A DNA stretch of 64,000 nucleotides, from positions 272,031-336,030 of the forward strand of contig JAJDEB010000034.1 in assembly GCA_029260015.1 (NCBI GenBank), read 5' to 3'. The translations under genes were made by a program, and so were the position numbers. The notes under the pieces were generated by a model, which saw only the letters and a program-made list of their open reading frames with translations, was not told the origin of the DNA and did not search any database. The stretch is from Phycisphaerae bacterium. Its GTDB lineage: Bacteria; Planctomycetota; Phycisphaerae; UBA1845. Shown piece by piece: positions 7,840 through 15,809 of the stretch (within the stretch, counting starts at the first letter, position 1; the number at the start of each line of letters is the position of its first letter).

Positions 7840-10800
7840 ATGCACTTACGGCAACTCTCTGGGGATCGTTGGATCGCCATCGTCGCGATTGCGGCAACAG
7901 CGGGCATCGCAACAGCCACCCTAACGCTTCAACCGGCGTTGAAAGTCATTGACGTACCCGGTGGTGCGTCGGGGCATCCAATGGCCATGACGCTGCTGCC
8001 GCAACAAGGTCATCCAAACGCGGCCAACATGGCGATGATTCTGGAGCAGAATGTGCAGCAAGCCGACGCCTTCGCCGCAATGGTTGAAGAAGAACCCGAA
8101 CCGCAGGATTTTGAGATTCCCGCAGACCTGCTTGCACCGTTGGCGTCGGGCGAATATGTCAACTTCGAGTCGCCGGCAGTCAGCCCAATTCAGGTGAGCG
8201 CCGACGGACAGCGCGTCTTCGCCGCCAACACACCCAACAACTCGCTGGTCGTGCTGGATGCCACCAACGGCCTCACCAAACTCAGCGAAGTCTTTGTCGG
8301 TTTGGAACCGGTTTCGCTTCAAATTCAACCGGGAACCAATGATTCAATCGTCTGGGTTGCGAATATCATTTCAGATACGATCACGGTGGTGGATGTCGTA
8401 GGCAACAAAGTCCTCAACGTAATCGACGTCGGCGATGAACCGGTGAATATCGTGTTCGACGCGACTGGTGATTTCGCGTTTGTGGTCATTCAAGGCAGCC
8501 CGTTCGTTCCAGATGAAACCCCGCCAACCGGATCGCCATTCATTGAATTGGGCCACCTCGTCACGATCAACACGGCGACGCACGAAGTGGTCAGCAACAC
8601 GTTTCTCGATTGTAATACGCCCCGCTCGGTGGTTTATGATTCGGCGAACAATCACATCGTGGTCGCCGCCCACCATTCCGGAAACAACACGTCGCTTGCG
8701 GGCACGCCCGTAGAACTGCGATTTGCCGACCCGACACCAACCAACCCCGCGCCCATCATCTCGATTCCGCAAGAAGCGCGCGGATGCTTGTTGCCTGATC
8801 CCTGTACGTCGAACGGCTGCCAATGCTTGACCATGCCCAACCTCTGGGTCGCTCAGCAGTTCAGCGCAACCGCAGCGACGTTCGACCCGAATCCGGGAGA
8901 GGTCTCAGAACTCAGCCCTTGGCCCGACGATCTTGGCACCACCGGCGCACCGCTCGTTCCGCGAATCGTCCCCGATTCCGAGGGCGACTGGTACGACATC
9001 ACGCAAAATATATTGACCGACGCCAATGGCGATCCCGATCCTACAATGGTTGCACTGATGAATCAGGAGTTCGGCATCGTAAACGCCGAGGAAGTCATTC
9101 GCCACATGGCCAATGACGCCAAAGATACGTTTGACCACGACCTGATCGTCGTTGACGCGTCGAATCCAGCCGCATCGATCGGCGTGGGTTTACCGATCGT
9201 CAACGTCGTCAGCAACGTCGGCACAACGCTCAACGGCATGGCCCAAAACCCCGCGACCGGCGAATTGTTTGTCAGCAATTTGCAGGCACTCAATAACATT
9301 CGATTGGGAGAAAACCTTAACGCTCACTTTCTCGATCACGTCATCGAAATCGTCGATGATTACACGCTATCATCACCGAACGTCACTCACCGCGACTTGC
9401 ATTCAGGTATCGATGATTTTAACAACATCAGCGCACCAAACCCAAACGCGAAATCAAAATCGCTCGCCCACCCCAACGCCATCTCCTTTCACGATAGCGG
9501 AACATGGGCAGCCGTCGCATCGCTAGGCATGGATCGCATTGGGATACTGAATGGTTCGACGGGCCGCGTGCTCGGGCGGCTGGACGTGCCGTCCGGGCCG
9601 CGCGGCCTTTCTATAGACTCTGCAAACAACCGCGTCTATGTACACAGTCGCCATGCCATGACGGTGACTGCGATCGATGTGTCAGCGCTAGATGCACCGC
9701 AAATCGTTGAATCACGCAAGTTGTTCAATCCGGAACCGCGCCACATTCGCGACGGCCGCAAGTTTCACTACAGCACGCAATTCAGCAATAACGGAGCACA
9801 CTCTTGTGACTCGTGCCATCCGAACACAGACTTTGACCGACTCGCCTGGGACCTTGGCGCAATGGGTGAAGCGACTCAACCGGGTCCGCCGAACATGCCC
9901 GAATTCTTCAACCATCCCCTCAAGGGACCGATGGTCACGCAATCCCTCCGCGGGCTGGGCAACCACGAACCGCTTCACTGGCGAGGAGACAAACCAGCAT
10001 TTCAAGATTTCAATGAAGCATTCGCGAACTTGCTCGGTGGTGAAGAAATTCCTGCGGAGGACATGAATGCGTTCAATGCGTTTATTAAATCGGTCGTCTA
10101 TCGACCGAATCCATATTTTAAACGCACCAACGCGTACAAGGAACCGCGAGCCCTTGATGGCTTGATCACATACATCAATTCCTGTAACGCATGCCATCAA
10201 GTCATCCCGGCGCTTGGAAACGAAGTAGGCCATGACGGCGCTGCATTTACTACGAACGGTGACGCTGGCATCAACGCGATAGGATTCTTTGCCCAGTTGC
10301 AGATCGTCACGCAGATGCGAGGCTTGCATAAGAAATTTATCGGCGACGTCTACGACGGTTTCGGGATGGTGCATGACGGGCGCGAAGAACGTGAAGACAA
10401 CGCACATCCACTGCAGACATTTCTGAATGAATTTTTTCCCGAGGAGATTACGGGCATCACTATCGAGAAACAGCTTGACATGGTTGCCGCGCTCAACGCA
10501 TTTCCGAGCAATGTCATGAATGTGGTCGGTTGGCAGTTATTGATCGATTCGCCGACCGTGCCCGCATCGACAATAGCTGACATCGATGTGATGGTTGCCC
10601 AGTTTGCAAAAACGCCATCACACTGCGACATCATCGCCAAGGGAACGGTGGGCGGCGAGATGCATGGTTATTGGTTGGCCGAGGTCGCAGGCAGTCAGCG
10701 CGATTTCCAGTCCGACACCGGTGAACTCCTCACGCAGGAGGCGCTATTCGCATCGCTGCAAACCGGCGATTCACTCGTCATCACAGCCGTCACGCCGGGA

Positions 10801-11067
10801 TCGGGAAAGCGCATCGGTATCGACCAGGACACGGACGGCTTGCTTGACGGTAATGACCCGATGCCCCAACACGACAACACCGGCGATTTCGATATGGATG
10901 GCGACGTTGACCTCGCCGACCATGCGAAGCTGCAACAATGCTTCACGCACGCTCAGGCAATCAATGTTCCGCCCGATTGCGAACTTGGCGATGCGAATGA
11001 AGACGATGACATCGACCTTAATGACTATGAGGAAATTCACGCATTGTACAGCGGCCCCGGATCATAG
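7840..11067 (+). CDS. Secreted YVTN beta-propeller / diheme cytochrome c / dockerin-type protein
   Basis: A 1075-residue protein. The N-terminus (MHLRQLSGDRWIAIVAIAAT) is a signal sequence or anchor. Residues of about 100-620 show beta-propeller repeats of the YVTN/YncE type (VSADGQRVFAANT, NSLVVLD, SDTITVVDV, VAASLGMDRIGIL). Two c-type heme sites follow: C656-D-S-C-H660 and C782-N-A-C-H786, with a QSLRGLGNHEPLHWRGD segment between them, as seen in MauG/cytochrome c peroxidase-like proteins attached to lactonase-type propellers. The last 60 residues are a dockerin pair (GDFDMDGDVDLADH, GDANEDDDIDLNDY). AAGGA lies 8 bases before the ATG. The gene stands alone between a sigma-54 promoter and a terminator. 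A periplasmic or surface redox role is inferred; the substrate is unknown. Confidence 0.88.
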   Translation: MHLRQLSGDRWIAIVAIAATAGIATATLTLQPALKVIDVPGGASGHPMAMTLLPQQGHPNAANMAMILEQNVQQADAFAAMVEEEPEPQDFEIPADLLAPLASGEYVNFESPAVSPIQVSADGQRVFAANTPNNSLVVLDATNGLTKLSEVFVGLEPVSLQIQPGTNDSIVWVANIISDTITVVDVVGNKVLNVIDVGDEPVNIVFDATGDFAFVVIQGSPFVPDETPPTGSPFIELGHLVTINTATHEVVSNTFLDCNTPRSVVYDSANNHIVVAAHHSGNNTSLAGTPVELRFADPTPTNPAPIISIPQEARGCLLPDPCTSNGCQCLTMPNLWVAQQFSATAATFDPNPGEVSELSPWPDDLGTTGAPLVPRIVPDSEGDWYDITQNILTDANGDPDPTMVALMNQEFGIVNAEEVIRHMANDAKDTFDHDLIVVDASNPAASIGVGLPIVNVVSNVGTTLNGMAQNPATGELFVSNLQALNNIRLGENLNAHFLDHVIEIVDDYTLSSPNVTHRDLHSGIDDFNNISAPNPNAKSKSLAHPNAISFHDSGTWAAVASLGMDRIGILNGSTGRVLGRLDVPSGPRGLSIDSANNRVYVHSRHAMTVTAIDVSALDAPQIVESRKLFNPEPRHIRDGRKFHYSTQFSNNGAHSCDSCHPNTDFDRLAWDLGAMGEATQPGPPNMPEFFNHPLKGPMVTQSLRGLGNHEPLHWRGDKPAFQDFNEAFANLLGGEEIPAEDMNAFNAFIKSVVYRPNPYFKRTNAYKEPRALDGLITYINSCNACHQVIPALGNEVGHDGAAFTTNGDAGINAIGFFAQLQIVTQMRGLHKKFIGDVYDGFGMVHDGREEREDNAHPLQTFLNEFFPEEITGITIEKQLDMVAALNAFPSNVMNVVGWQLLIDSPTVPASTIADIDVMVAQFAKTPSHCDIIAKGTVGGEMHGYWLAEVAGSQRDFQSDTGELLTQEALFASLQTGDSLVITAVTPGSGKRIGIDQDTDGLLDGNDPMPQHDNTGDFDMDGDVDLADHAKLQQCFTHAQAINVPPDCELGDANEDDDIDLNDYEEIHALYSGPGS

Positions 11068-11146
11068 CCGACCAGCACGGTGGACTTAGAAGTCACATGA
11101 TGCCTGACGCCCATTCCTCAGGCGTTGGCCGAAGCTTAATTTCTCG

Positions 11147-11191
11147 ACGGGCGAAGTTGGATCTCAAAATCCAACTTCGCCCGTGTTTTTT
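11147..11191 (+). terminator. Strong intrinsic terminator
   Basis: A perfect 16-bp stem (11147-11162 with 11169-11184), a 6-base loop CTCAAA and then G plus six T. It lies 80 bp after the cytochrome-type gene and ends its transcript before the redoxin gene begins. Confidence 0.93.
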
Positions 11192-11251
11192 GTCGTGCCA
11201 TTTGCGTCATACACCATCCGCGCGATAGGGTGTGATAAAGGAGACGCGAGG

Positions 11252-12367
11252 ATGATGAACCAATTGCTCGGAATAGTTGCATGCATGTCAGTTGCAAGTG
11301 CAAACGGTCCTGCCGAAGTGACCGTGTTTGAACGATCGTCGCGAACGCTAACGAACACACGTCTGATTCTAGTCGACGATAATCCGTATCTGCCCGTGAA
11401 GATGCTCGTCGAACAATTCGACTTGGAATCCAAGACACTGCCCAATGATCAGGTCGGCATCTGCCGCGACGATCGATGTGTTCCGTTTTCAACCGGTAGC
11501 GGCAAAGATGATCTGCGCACAGAAGGTGGCAAGACATACGTTCCCGTTGAGCGCCTCGTCAAAGGATTGGGCGGAACACACGTTTGGGATGCGACATCGC
11601 AAACACTGCTGATGGACCTGACGCCCAGGCACTCTCACAATTCCACAAATGTCGGCAAGAAGCTGGACGCAATGCTGACTGATCTCGAAGGAACGCCCGT
11701 GAAACTTTCCTCGTTTCGTGGCAAGCGGATGGTGCTGTTTGCGTGGGCGTCGTGGTGAGCGTGTCGCGAACAACTGCCCGGGTGGCAGAAATTCTATGAC
11801 GAACATCGCAATGAAAACTTCGAATTCGTATCCATCGCCGTCGATATCCAAGGCCCCAAGCCCGTCAAACCCTGGGTAGAAAAAGCCAACGCAACCTACC
11901 CCGTGTTGGTGGATGCCCAAGCGACAATCGCGGCGAGGTTTGGCATCAACTATGTCCCGTTTGCAATCCTGCTCGACGAAACAGGGAACATCGTTCGTCC
12001 CCCATATCCGAGCAACATCAACGTCGACGACCATCGAAGCGATATCGCAAACTGGATCAAGACGGGCGAATTCAATGAGGCTTCCACAGATAAATCTGCC
12101 CGAGTTAGGGCCAATGGATTCGACAATGCAGAAGCTGAACTTCGATTTGCATATGCCGGCGAGCAACTACGCCGCGGGCAGAATGAAATGGCGCTAGCTC
12201 AACTCAAGACCGCACTCAAACTCGATTCCGACAACTGGCTCATCCGCAAGCAAATCTGGGCGATTGAAAACCCTGAACGTTTTTACTCCGGGAAGGTTGA
12301 TTTCAAATGGCAGCACGATCAGATGAATTCTGAACGATTGCAGTCCGGTGAAAAAAACGGAGAATAG
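11252..12367 (+). CDS. Candidate selenoprotein: redoxin with in-frame TGA at the thioredoxin active site
   Basis: Read through the TGA at 11756-11758, this is one 371-residue frame. An SD AAAGGAG (11237-11243) sits 8 bases before ATG 11252. After a short signal-like N-terminus, residues of about 20-125 resemble a copper amine oxidase N-terminal-like domain (PYLPVKMLVEQF, KTYVPVERLVKGLGG). Residues of about 145-280 are a TlpA/ResA-type redoxin: LSSFRGKRMVLFAWASW, then TGA (position 169), then ACREQLPGWQKFY, and later VSIAVDIQGP and FGINYVPFAIL with the cis-Pro. The C-terminal 85 residues are TPR-like, ending in IWAIENPERFY. In relatives the residue after WASW is a redox-active Cys, so TGA as selenocysteine is the natural reading. 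The motif is then U-x-C rather than C-x-x-C. A SECIS-like hairpin follows. A disrupted pseudogene is the alternative, but the frame after the TGA is intact for 203 codons. Confidence 0.8.
11774..11788 (+). promoter_or_regulatory. Putative bacterial SECIS element
   Basis: CTGCC (11774-11778) pairs with GGCAG (11784-11788) around the loop CGGGT. The loop begins 20 bases after the TGA and has G as its second base. In known bacterial SECIS elements a small stem-loop with a G in the first positions of the apical loop lies within about 16-37 bases of the UGA. The stem is short (5 bp), and binding by SelB is inferred. Confidence 0.55.
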
Positions 12368-12403
12368 TCAGCCGCGAACGATACCTATTGCGGAATTGAA
12401 TTG

Positions 12404-12565
12404 ATGAATCAATCTTATCTATATGTGATTGCAGCCGTCCTCGCCCTCATTGTGGTGATTCGCATTTTGAAATGGACCTGGAAAATCGCCTGGGGAATCA
12501 TCTTCATCGGCGCGGTGGCATGCGGGCTGCTATGGCTTCGCGATGGAAAACTGCCCTGGCAATAG
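12404..12565 (+). CDS. Small two-helix membrane protein (53 aa)
   Basis: ATG at 12404 to TAG at 12563-12565. The product has two hydrophobic helices, about residues 5-22 (YLYVIAAVLALIVVIRIL) and 28-45 (IAWGIIFIGAVACGLLWL), joined by a Lys/Trp-rich turn and ending KLPWQ. It lies 36 bp after the candidate selenoprotein on the same strand. A weak GGA precedes the start by about 10 bases. No family is recognised. The coding case rests on the clear membrane-protein composition over the whole frame. It may be co-transcribed with the redoxin. Confidence 0.5.
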   Translation: MNQSYLYVIAAVLALIVVIRILKWTWKIAWGIIFIGAVACGLLWLRDGKLPWQ

Positions 12566-12798
12566 CAGCCGGTGACTTCATTCAATCATGTCCTATAACC
12601 TCAGCTTCCCCATTCGCCGATCTTGACCGAAGAACTCGAGATGAGGCCCTATTCGCCTGAAACTGCGGCGTCTGAAGCATTTGGCCAGTCTGAATTAGCA
12701 GGGTGGGAACTGTCACACCTACGAATCCGAGCCTAGAATAAGCGTATTCAAGGGTATCGATTCAACATGCGAATTGCCTAACCATTCTTGGCCACATC

Positions 12799-13617
12799 AT
12801 GAACGTATTGTCATCCGAAAAACCAGCGACATCGCCCATGAATCGCATCCAACATGCCAAGCAGAAGATGCTTGAAAAGAACGATGCATGGATGCGCGAA
12901 CACGATCCTGGCGAACTTTATTCCAGCTATATTCATCGCTGGCGGATCGAACGCATCGCCGAATTGATGAAACCGATTTCGGGCAAGGTACTCGACATCG
13001 GCTGCTTCGATGGCACCATCGCTGGCAAATTGATCGCTCATGGAAACAAAGAGGTTCACGGTATCGACCGAATGGCATCTGCCCTCAAGCTCGCTGCGGC
13101 GAAGGGCGTCAAGACGTATCAACTCGACATCGACGAGCAAAACACAGATTTCGAGAACGAGTACTTCGACGCTGCTCTGGCCACTGGCGTTCTTGATTCA
13201 CTGTATGATCCTGACGGCGTGATCGAAGAGATCCATCGCGTACTCAAACCGGGCGGCACGCTGATTGTAAGCGTCCCCAACCTGGCATGTTTGAGCAACC
13301 GAACGTTGATGCTGTTTGGCAATCCACCTTGGCAAGTGTTGTCAAGTGCCCGCGTCGGACTCGGAACGATTCGCCACTTCAACATGGCTGCTCTTACCGA
13401 CTTGATGCGCAAACACGGTTTTTCCATCACGCATCGAGAATCGAATGCGGTAGTGTTCCCGTTCGTTCGTTTCGGATTTCGCCGCTTCCCAATACTCCGC
13501 GACGTTTTTGGTAGCCCCGGCACATGGGACCGCAAGCGCATCTTCTTTTGCCGAACACTCGCCAAACTTTTTCCCAATCTAGGCGAGCGCTTGCTAGTCA
13601 CCTGTGTCAAGAAATAA
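12799..13617 (+). CDS. Class I SAM-dependent methyltransferase
   Basis: A 272-residue protein with a Rossmann-like methyltransferase core. Motif I is VLDIGCFDGTIAGKL (about residue 70), the acidic residue after beta-2 is in EVHGIDRMASAL, motif II/III is FDAALATGVLDSLYDPDG, and the post-motif helix is EEIHRVLKPGGTLIVSVPN. This layout is typical of the Methyltransf_11/UbiE-like group; the substrate cannot be assigned. An SPNL/RTLMLFGNPPW segment and a basic C-terminal region could hold the acceptor site. No Shine-Dalgarno sequence is obvious before 12799; a second ATG at 12838 is a possible start. The gene is convergent with the hydrolase, with only 17 bp between stops. Confidence 0.85.
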   Translation: MNVLSSEKPATSPMNRIQHAKQKMLEKNDAWMREHDPGELYSSYIHRWRIERIAELMKPISGKVLDIGCFDGTIAGKLIAHGNKEVHGIDRMASALKLAAAKGVKTYQLDIDEQNTDFENEYFDAALATGVLDSLYDPDGVIEEIHRVLKPGGTLIVSVPNLACLSNRTLMLFGNPPWQVLSSARVGLGTIRHFNMAALTDLMRKHGFSITHRESNAVVFPFVRFGFRRFPILRDVFGSPGTWDRKRIFFCRTLAKLFPNLGERLLVTCVKK

Positions 13618-13634
13618 GCACAAGCGGCCACCAC

Positions 13635-14369
13635 TTAGGCTTCAAGAAGAAACGTCGTCACCTTCTCAACTACATCAACTACATCGTGATCATAAAGAAC
13701 GATGTGGTTGCTGCGATTCAGCGCGACAAACTCCTTGTTCTTTGATGCGATTCGGTCGAATGCCTTTCGACTGTGATTGAAGTCTGCGACTTGATCGCCG
13801 GCAGAGTGAAACCACAGCGTTTCAGCCGTCACTTGTGGGGCTTGCTCCATCGCCATTCGACCGATTTCGACGAGATGCCGGACACACTTTGTGGGGATGA
13901 AGCGGTATTGCGGATATGCACCGTAGCGTTTCCGCCCTTCGCGATCGTTGATAAAACCCACGCGCGGTTTCTTGATATAACCAAGGACCGAATCCAGACG
14001 CCGAGCCCAGGCTTCCGGCTGACCGAAGTAGTACCAACGCGGACGAACCCTGAAATATGGATTAAGCATCACAAGCTTGAAAACCGGGTTTTCTGAAGCA
14101 ACGACGAGCGAGAGCGCCCCACCCATCGAAAACCCGACCACCGCAACACGGTCGTATTGCTCAGCCAGTGATACATACTCCGACCGGGCGGCAGCGACCC
14201 ACCGATCCATATCAGCAGATTTCATTTCGCGGGGGCTGGTATCGTGCCCGGGCAAGGTGATCGCCCGATGCGGTAAGCCCCTGGCCTCAAGCACATCAGA
14301 GACTGGTCGCACATCGTGCGGTGTACCGGCAAAACCGTGTATCAGCAGAACGGCATCTGGCACATTCAC
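13635..14369 (-). CDS. Alpha/beta hydrolase (carboxylesterase / monoacylglycerol lipase type)
   Basis: A 244-residue cytoplasmic serine hydrolase. The oxyanion-hole segment is LLIHGFAGTPHDV, the nucleophile elbow is GFSMGG with Ser81, and the probable acid and base are Asp192 (HSAGDQVADF) and His222 (NHIVLYD). Size and motif order resemble carboxylesterase Est30/YvaK and bacterial monoglyceride lipases. Translation starts with GTG at 14369, overlapping the TGA of the LysM gene (GTGA), so the two are translationally coupled. The substrate is unknown. Its pairing with a peptidoglycan-binding protein may be only operonic convenience. Confidence 0.87.
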   Translation of the reverse strand: MNVPDAVLLIHGFAGTPHDVRPVSDVLEARGLPHRAITLPGHDTSPREMKSADMDRWVAAARSEYVSLAEQYDRVAVVGFSMGGALSLVVASENPVFKLVMLNPYFRVRPRWYYFGQPEAWARRLDSVLGYIKKPRVGFINDREGRKRYGAYPQYRFIPTKCVRHLVEIGRMAMEQAPQVTAETLWFHSAGDQVADFNHSRKAFDRIASKNKEFVALNRSNHIVLYDHDVVDVVEKVTTFLLEA

Positions 14370-15397
14370 GTCTTCGGCAGAACCAAAACGATTCCGGATC
14401 GCAAGACATCGGGGTTCTTAATAACCTCTTTGTTCAATTCGTAGAGTTCTTTCCAACGCGACGTTGCGCCCAACTGCGTTTCGGCAATGCCCGTCAAGCT
14501 GTCACCGGCTTTGACGACATAGGTGCGACCCGACGGAGTTGCATCGACCTTCAAACCTGCACTGGTTCGAGCGCGCGGCGACGCACTCTTTGGCAATTCT
14601 GGAATTCGAATTTCCGTTCCGACGCGCAGTCGTTTGGGGTCTTTGACGTGTGGGTTGGCGCGCATCAGAAAACCGGCATGACTCTGACTACCGTAATAGA
14701 CTTCGGCCAGCAACATGAAGCTGTCGCCGGGTTGAACAACGTATCGCTCGCTACCGTCCAAATCTGATTTGGACAATTCGGACTTGTTCGTTTCGTGAGC
14801 AGCTTTTTTTGATGCGACGTTCTTACCAGCCGACTCTTTATTTGCAGACAATGCGTTGCTTTTTTCATCATCCGTTTTCGTCGCGGTCTTTGCGTCGCGA
14901 TCCATTCTGCTTAACAAACCGCCTTCCGGAGTCTTTCCCGACATTTCTGATGGAGGACTGGCCTGCGTCTTGGGTTGAGCCAATGCCGACAGTTCATTCG
15001 CGACATCACTCAGACCTGGCTTCGCATCATTTGTTCCATTGGGCTTGGATGAAGTACGCGTCTTGGGCGAAGTCAGATTTGTTGACTTGGAATCCGCGTC
15101 GGTTCCCTTGGAAGAAGCCACCCGATCCGAACGACCTTTACTTCTGTTCGCGCTTTCAGGCGCTGTTCGCTTTTTTGTTGTGCGGGGACTGGGTTTGCGC
15201 TTTGGGGGCTTCTTGCTGTCACGACCGGCCAGCGTTGATTTGGTTGACGCTTTCTTCTCGTCGACGGCCGTTTTCTTGTCGCCGTTTTTGGCGAGCGGTA
15301 TCGTCGGTTCAGAAGCTTTCTTGCCAGAGTAATACCAGCCAGCCACCACGACCACACCCAACGCCAACAGCAAACCGGCTTTTACGTCCTTGCGCAT
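14366..15397 (-). CDS. LysM-domain peptidoglycan-binding protein
   Basis: A 343-residue protein started at ATG 15397, where AAGGA lies 7 bases upstream; the longer open frame before it has no coding features. A single membrane anchor follows the start (KAGLLLALGVVVVAGWYYSG). Residues of about 25-220 are a low-complexity Lys/Ser/Thr/Asp-rich linker. Two LysM domains close the protein: YVVQPGDSFMLLAEVYYGS to IRIPELP, and YVVKAGDSLTGIAETQLG to VLVLPKT. LysM domains bind N-acetylglucosamine-containing glycans, so the protein probably tethers the inner membrane to peptidoglycan or guides cell-wall enzymes. It is coupled to the alpha/beta hydrolase. Confidence 0.88.
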   Translation of the reverse strand: MRKDVKAGLLLALGVVVVAGWYYSGKKASEPTIPLAKNGDKKTAVDEKKASTKSTLAGRDSKKPPKRKPSPRTTKKRTAPESANRSKGRSDRVASSKGTDADSKSTNLTSPKTRTSSKPNGTNDAKPGLSDVANELSALAQPKTQASPPSEMSGKTPEGGLLSRMDRDAKTATKTDDEKSNALSANKESAGKNVASKKAAHETNKSELSKSDLDGSERYVVQPGDSFMLLAEVYYGSQSHAGFLMRANPHVKDPKRLRVGTEIRIPELPKSASPRARTSAGLKVDATPSGRTYVVKAGDSLTGIAETQLGATSRWKELYELNKEVIKNPDVLRSGIVLVLPKT

Positions 15398-15482
15398 CGT
15401 TCGATCCTTGAATGGGTCCACAGAGTCTGCCGCCTCATCACAATGACGCGAATCGATCCGTGAACCGATGCTCGAAAACAAA

Positions 15483-15526
15483 GGGCACAATCCATTGTCA
15501 GATCGGAACGCCTCCGATCCGTGCCC
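15483..15526. other. Nested inverted repeat upstream of the LysM gene
   Basis: An outer stem GGGCAC/GTGCCC (15483-15488, 15521-15526) encloses an inner 7-bp stem GATCGGA/TCCGATC (15501-15507, 15513-15519). It lies about 90-130 bases before the LysM start, within the 290-base region that must hold its promoter. It could be an operator or leader structure; no function is shown. Confidence 0.3.
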
Positions 15527-15686
15527 AAAGATGGAACCCGCAGATGCCCCACCTTCTCCAAATGTAAACCGCGCAGTCGCAACGGTCAAGAACGAGATAA
15601 ACAACTGCTCTGCCCAGTACCTGTTTTGGAATTCTTCGGGTCGGCTGGATTGGATTCTACGAACAGTTCGAGCATTCACATAAAAG

Positions 15687-15718
15687 CGACCGGCGCGAGT
15701 GCGTACTCGCGCCGGTCG
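15687..15718 (-). terminator. Hairpin terminator downstream of secDF
   Basis: A perfect 14-bp GC-rich stem (CGACCGGCGCGAGT with its complement) around a 4-base loop. On the minus strand it is followed by GC and TTTT. It lies about 90 bp past the secDF stop. The short T-run makes it less certain than the other terminators here. Confidence 0.65.
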
Positions 15719-15809
15719 TCAAAATTTCATATGGATATCACAGCCACGCCATCAACCACCACCGATGGGGCTACCCAACGGGGTTGGCTCTTATCTTTGG
15801 GCCTCATGA

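Noticed and set aside
9712..10407. Minus-strand open frame of 231 codons
   Set aside because: Antisense to the heme-binding part of the cytochrome-type gene, where both CxxCH motifs support the plus strand.
11756..11758. Nonsense mutation making the redoxin gene a pseudogene
   Set aside because: Kept as an alternative only. The frame after the TGA is intact for 203 codons, domain features continue, and the TGA falls exactly at the redox-active position with a SECIS-like hairpin behind it.
11489..12166. Minus-strand open frame of 225 codons spanning the TGA
   Set aside because: Considered as the true gene in place of the split redoxin. It has no domain, no ribosome site and no signal, whereas the plus frame has redoxin motifs on both sides of the TGA.
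12517..12530. Sigma-54-like sequence TGGCATGCGGGCTGCT
   Set aside because: Correct GG-N10-GC spacing but weaker match, located inside the small membrane protein gene and 270 bp from the next start.
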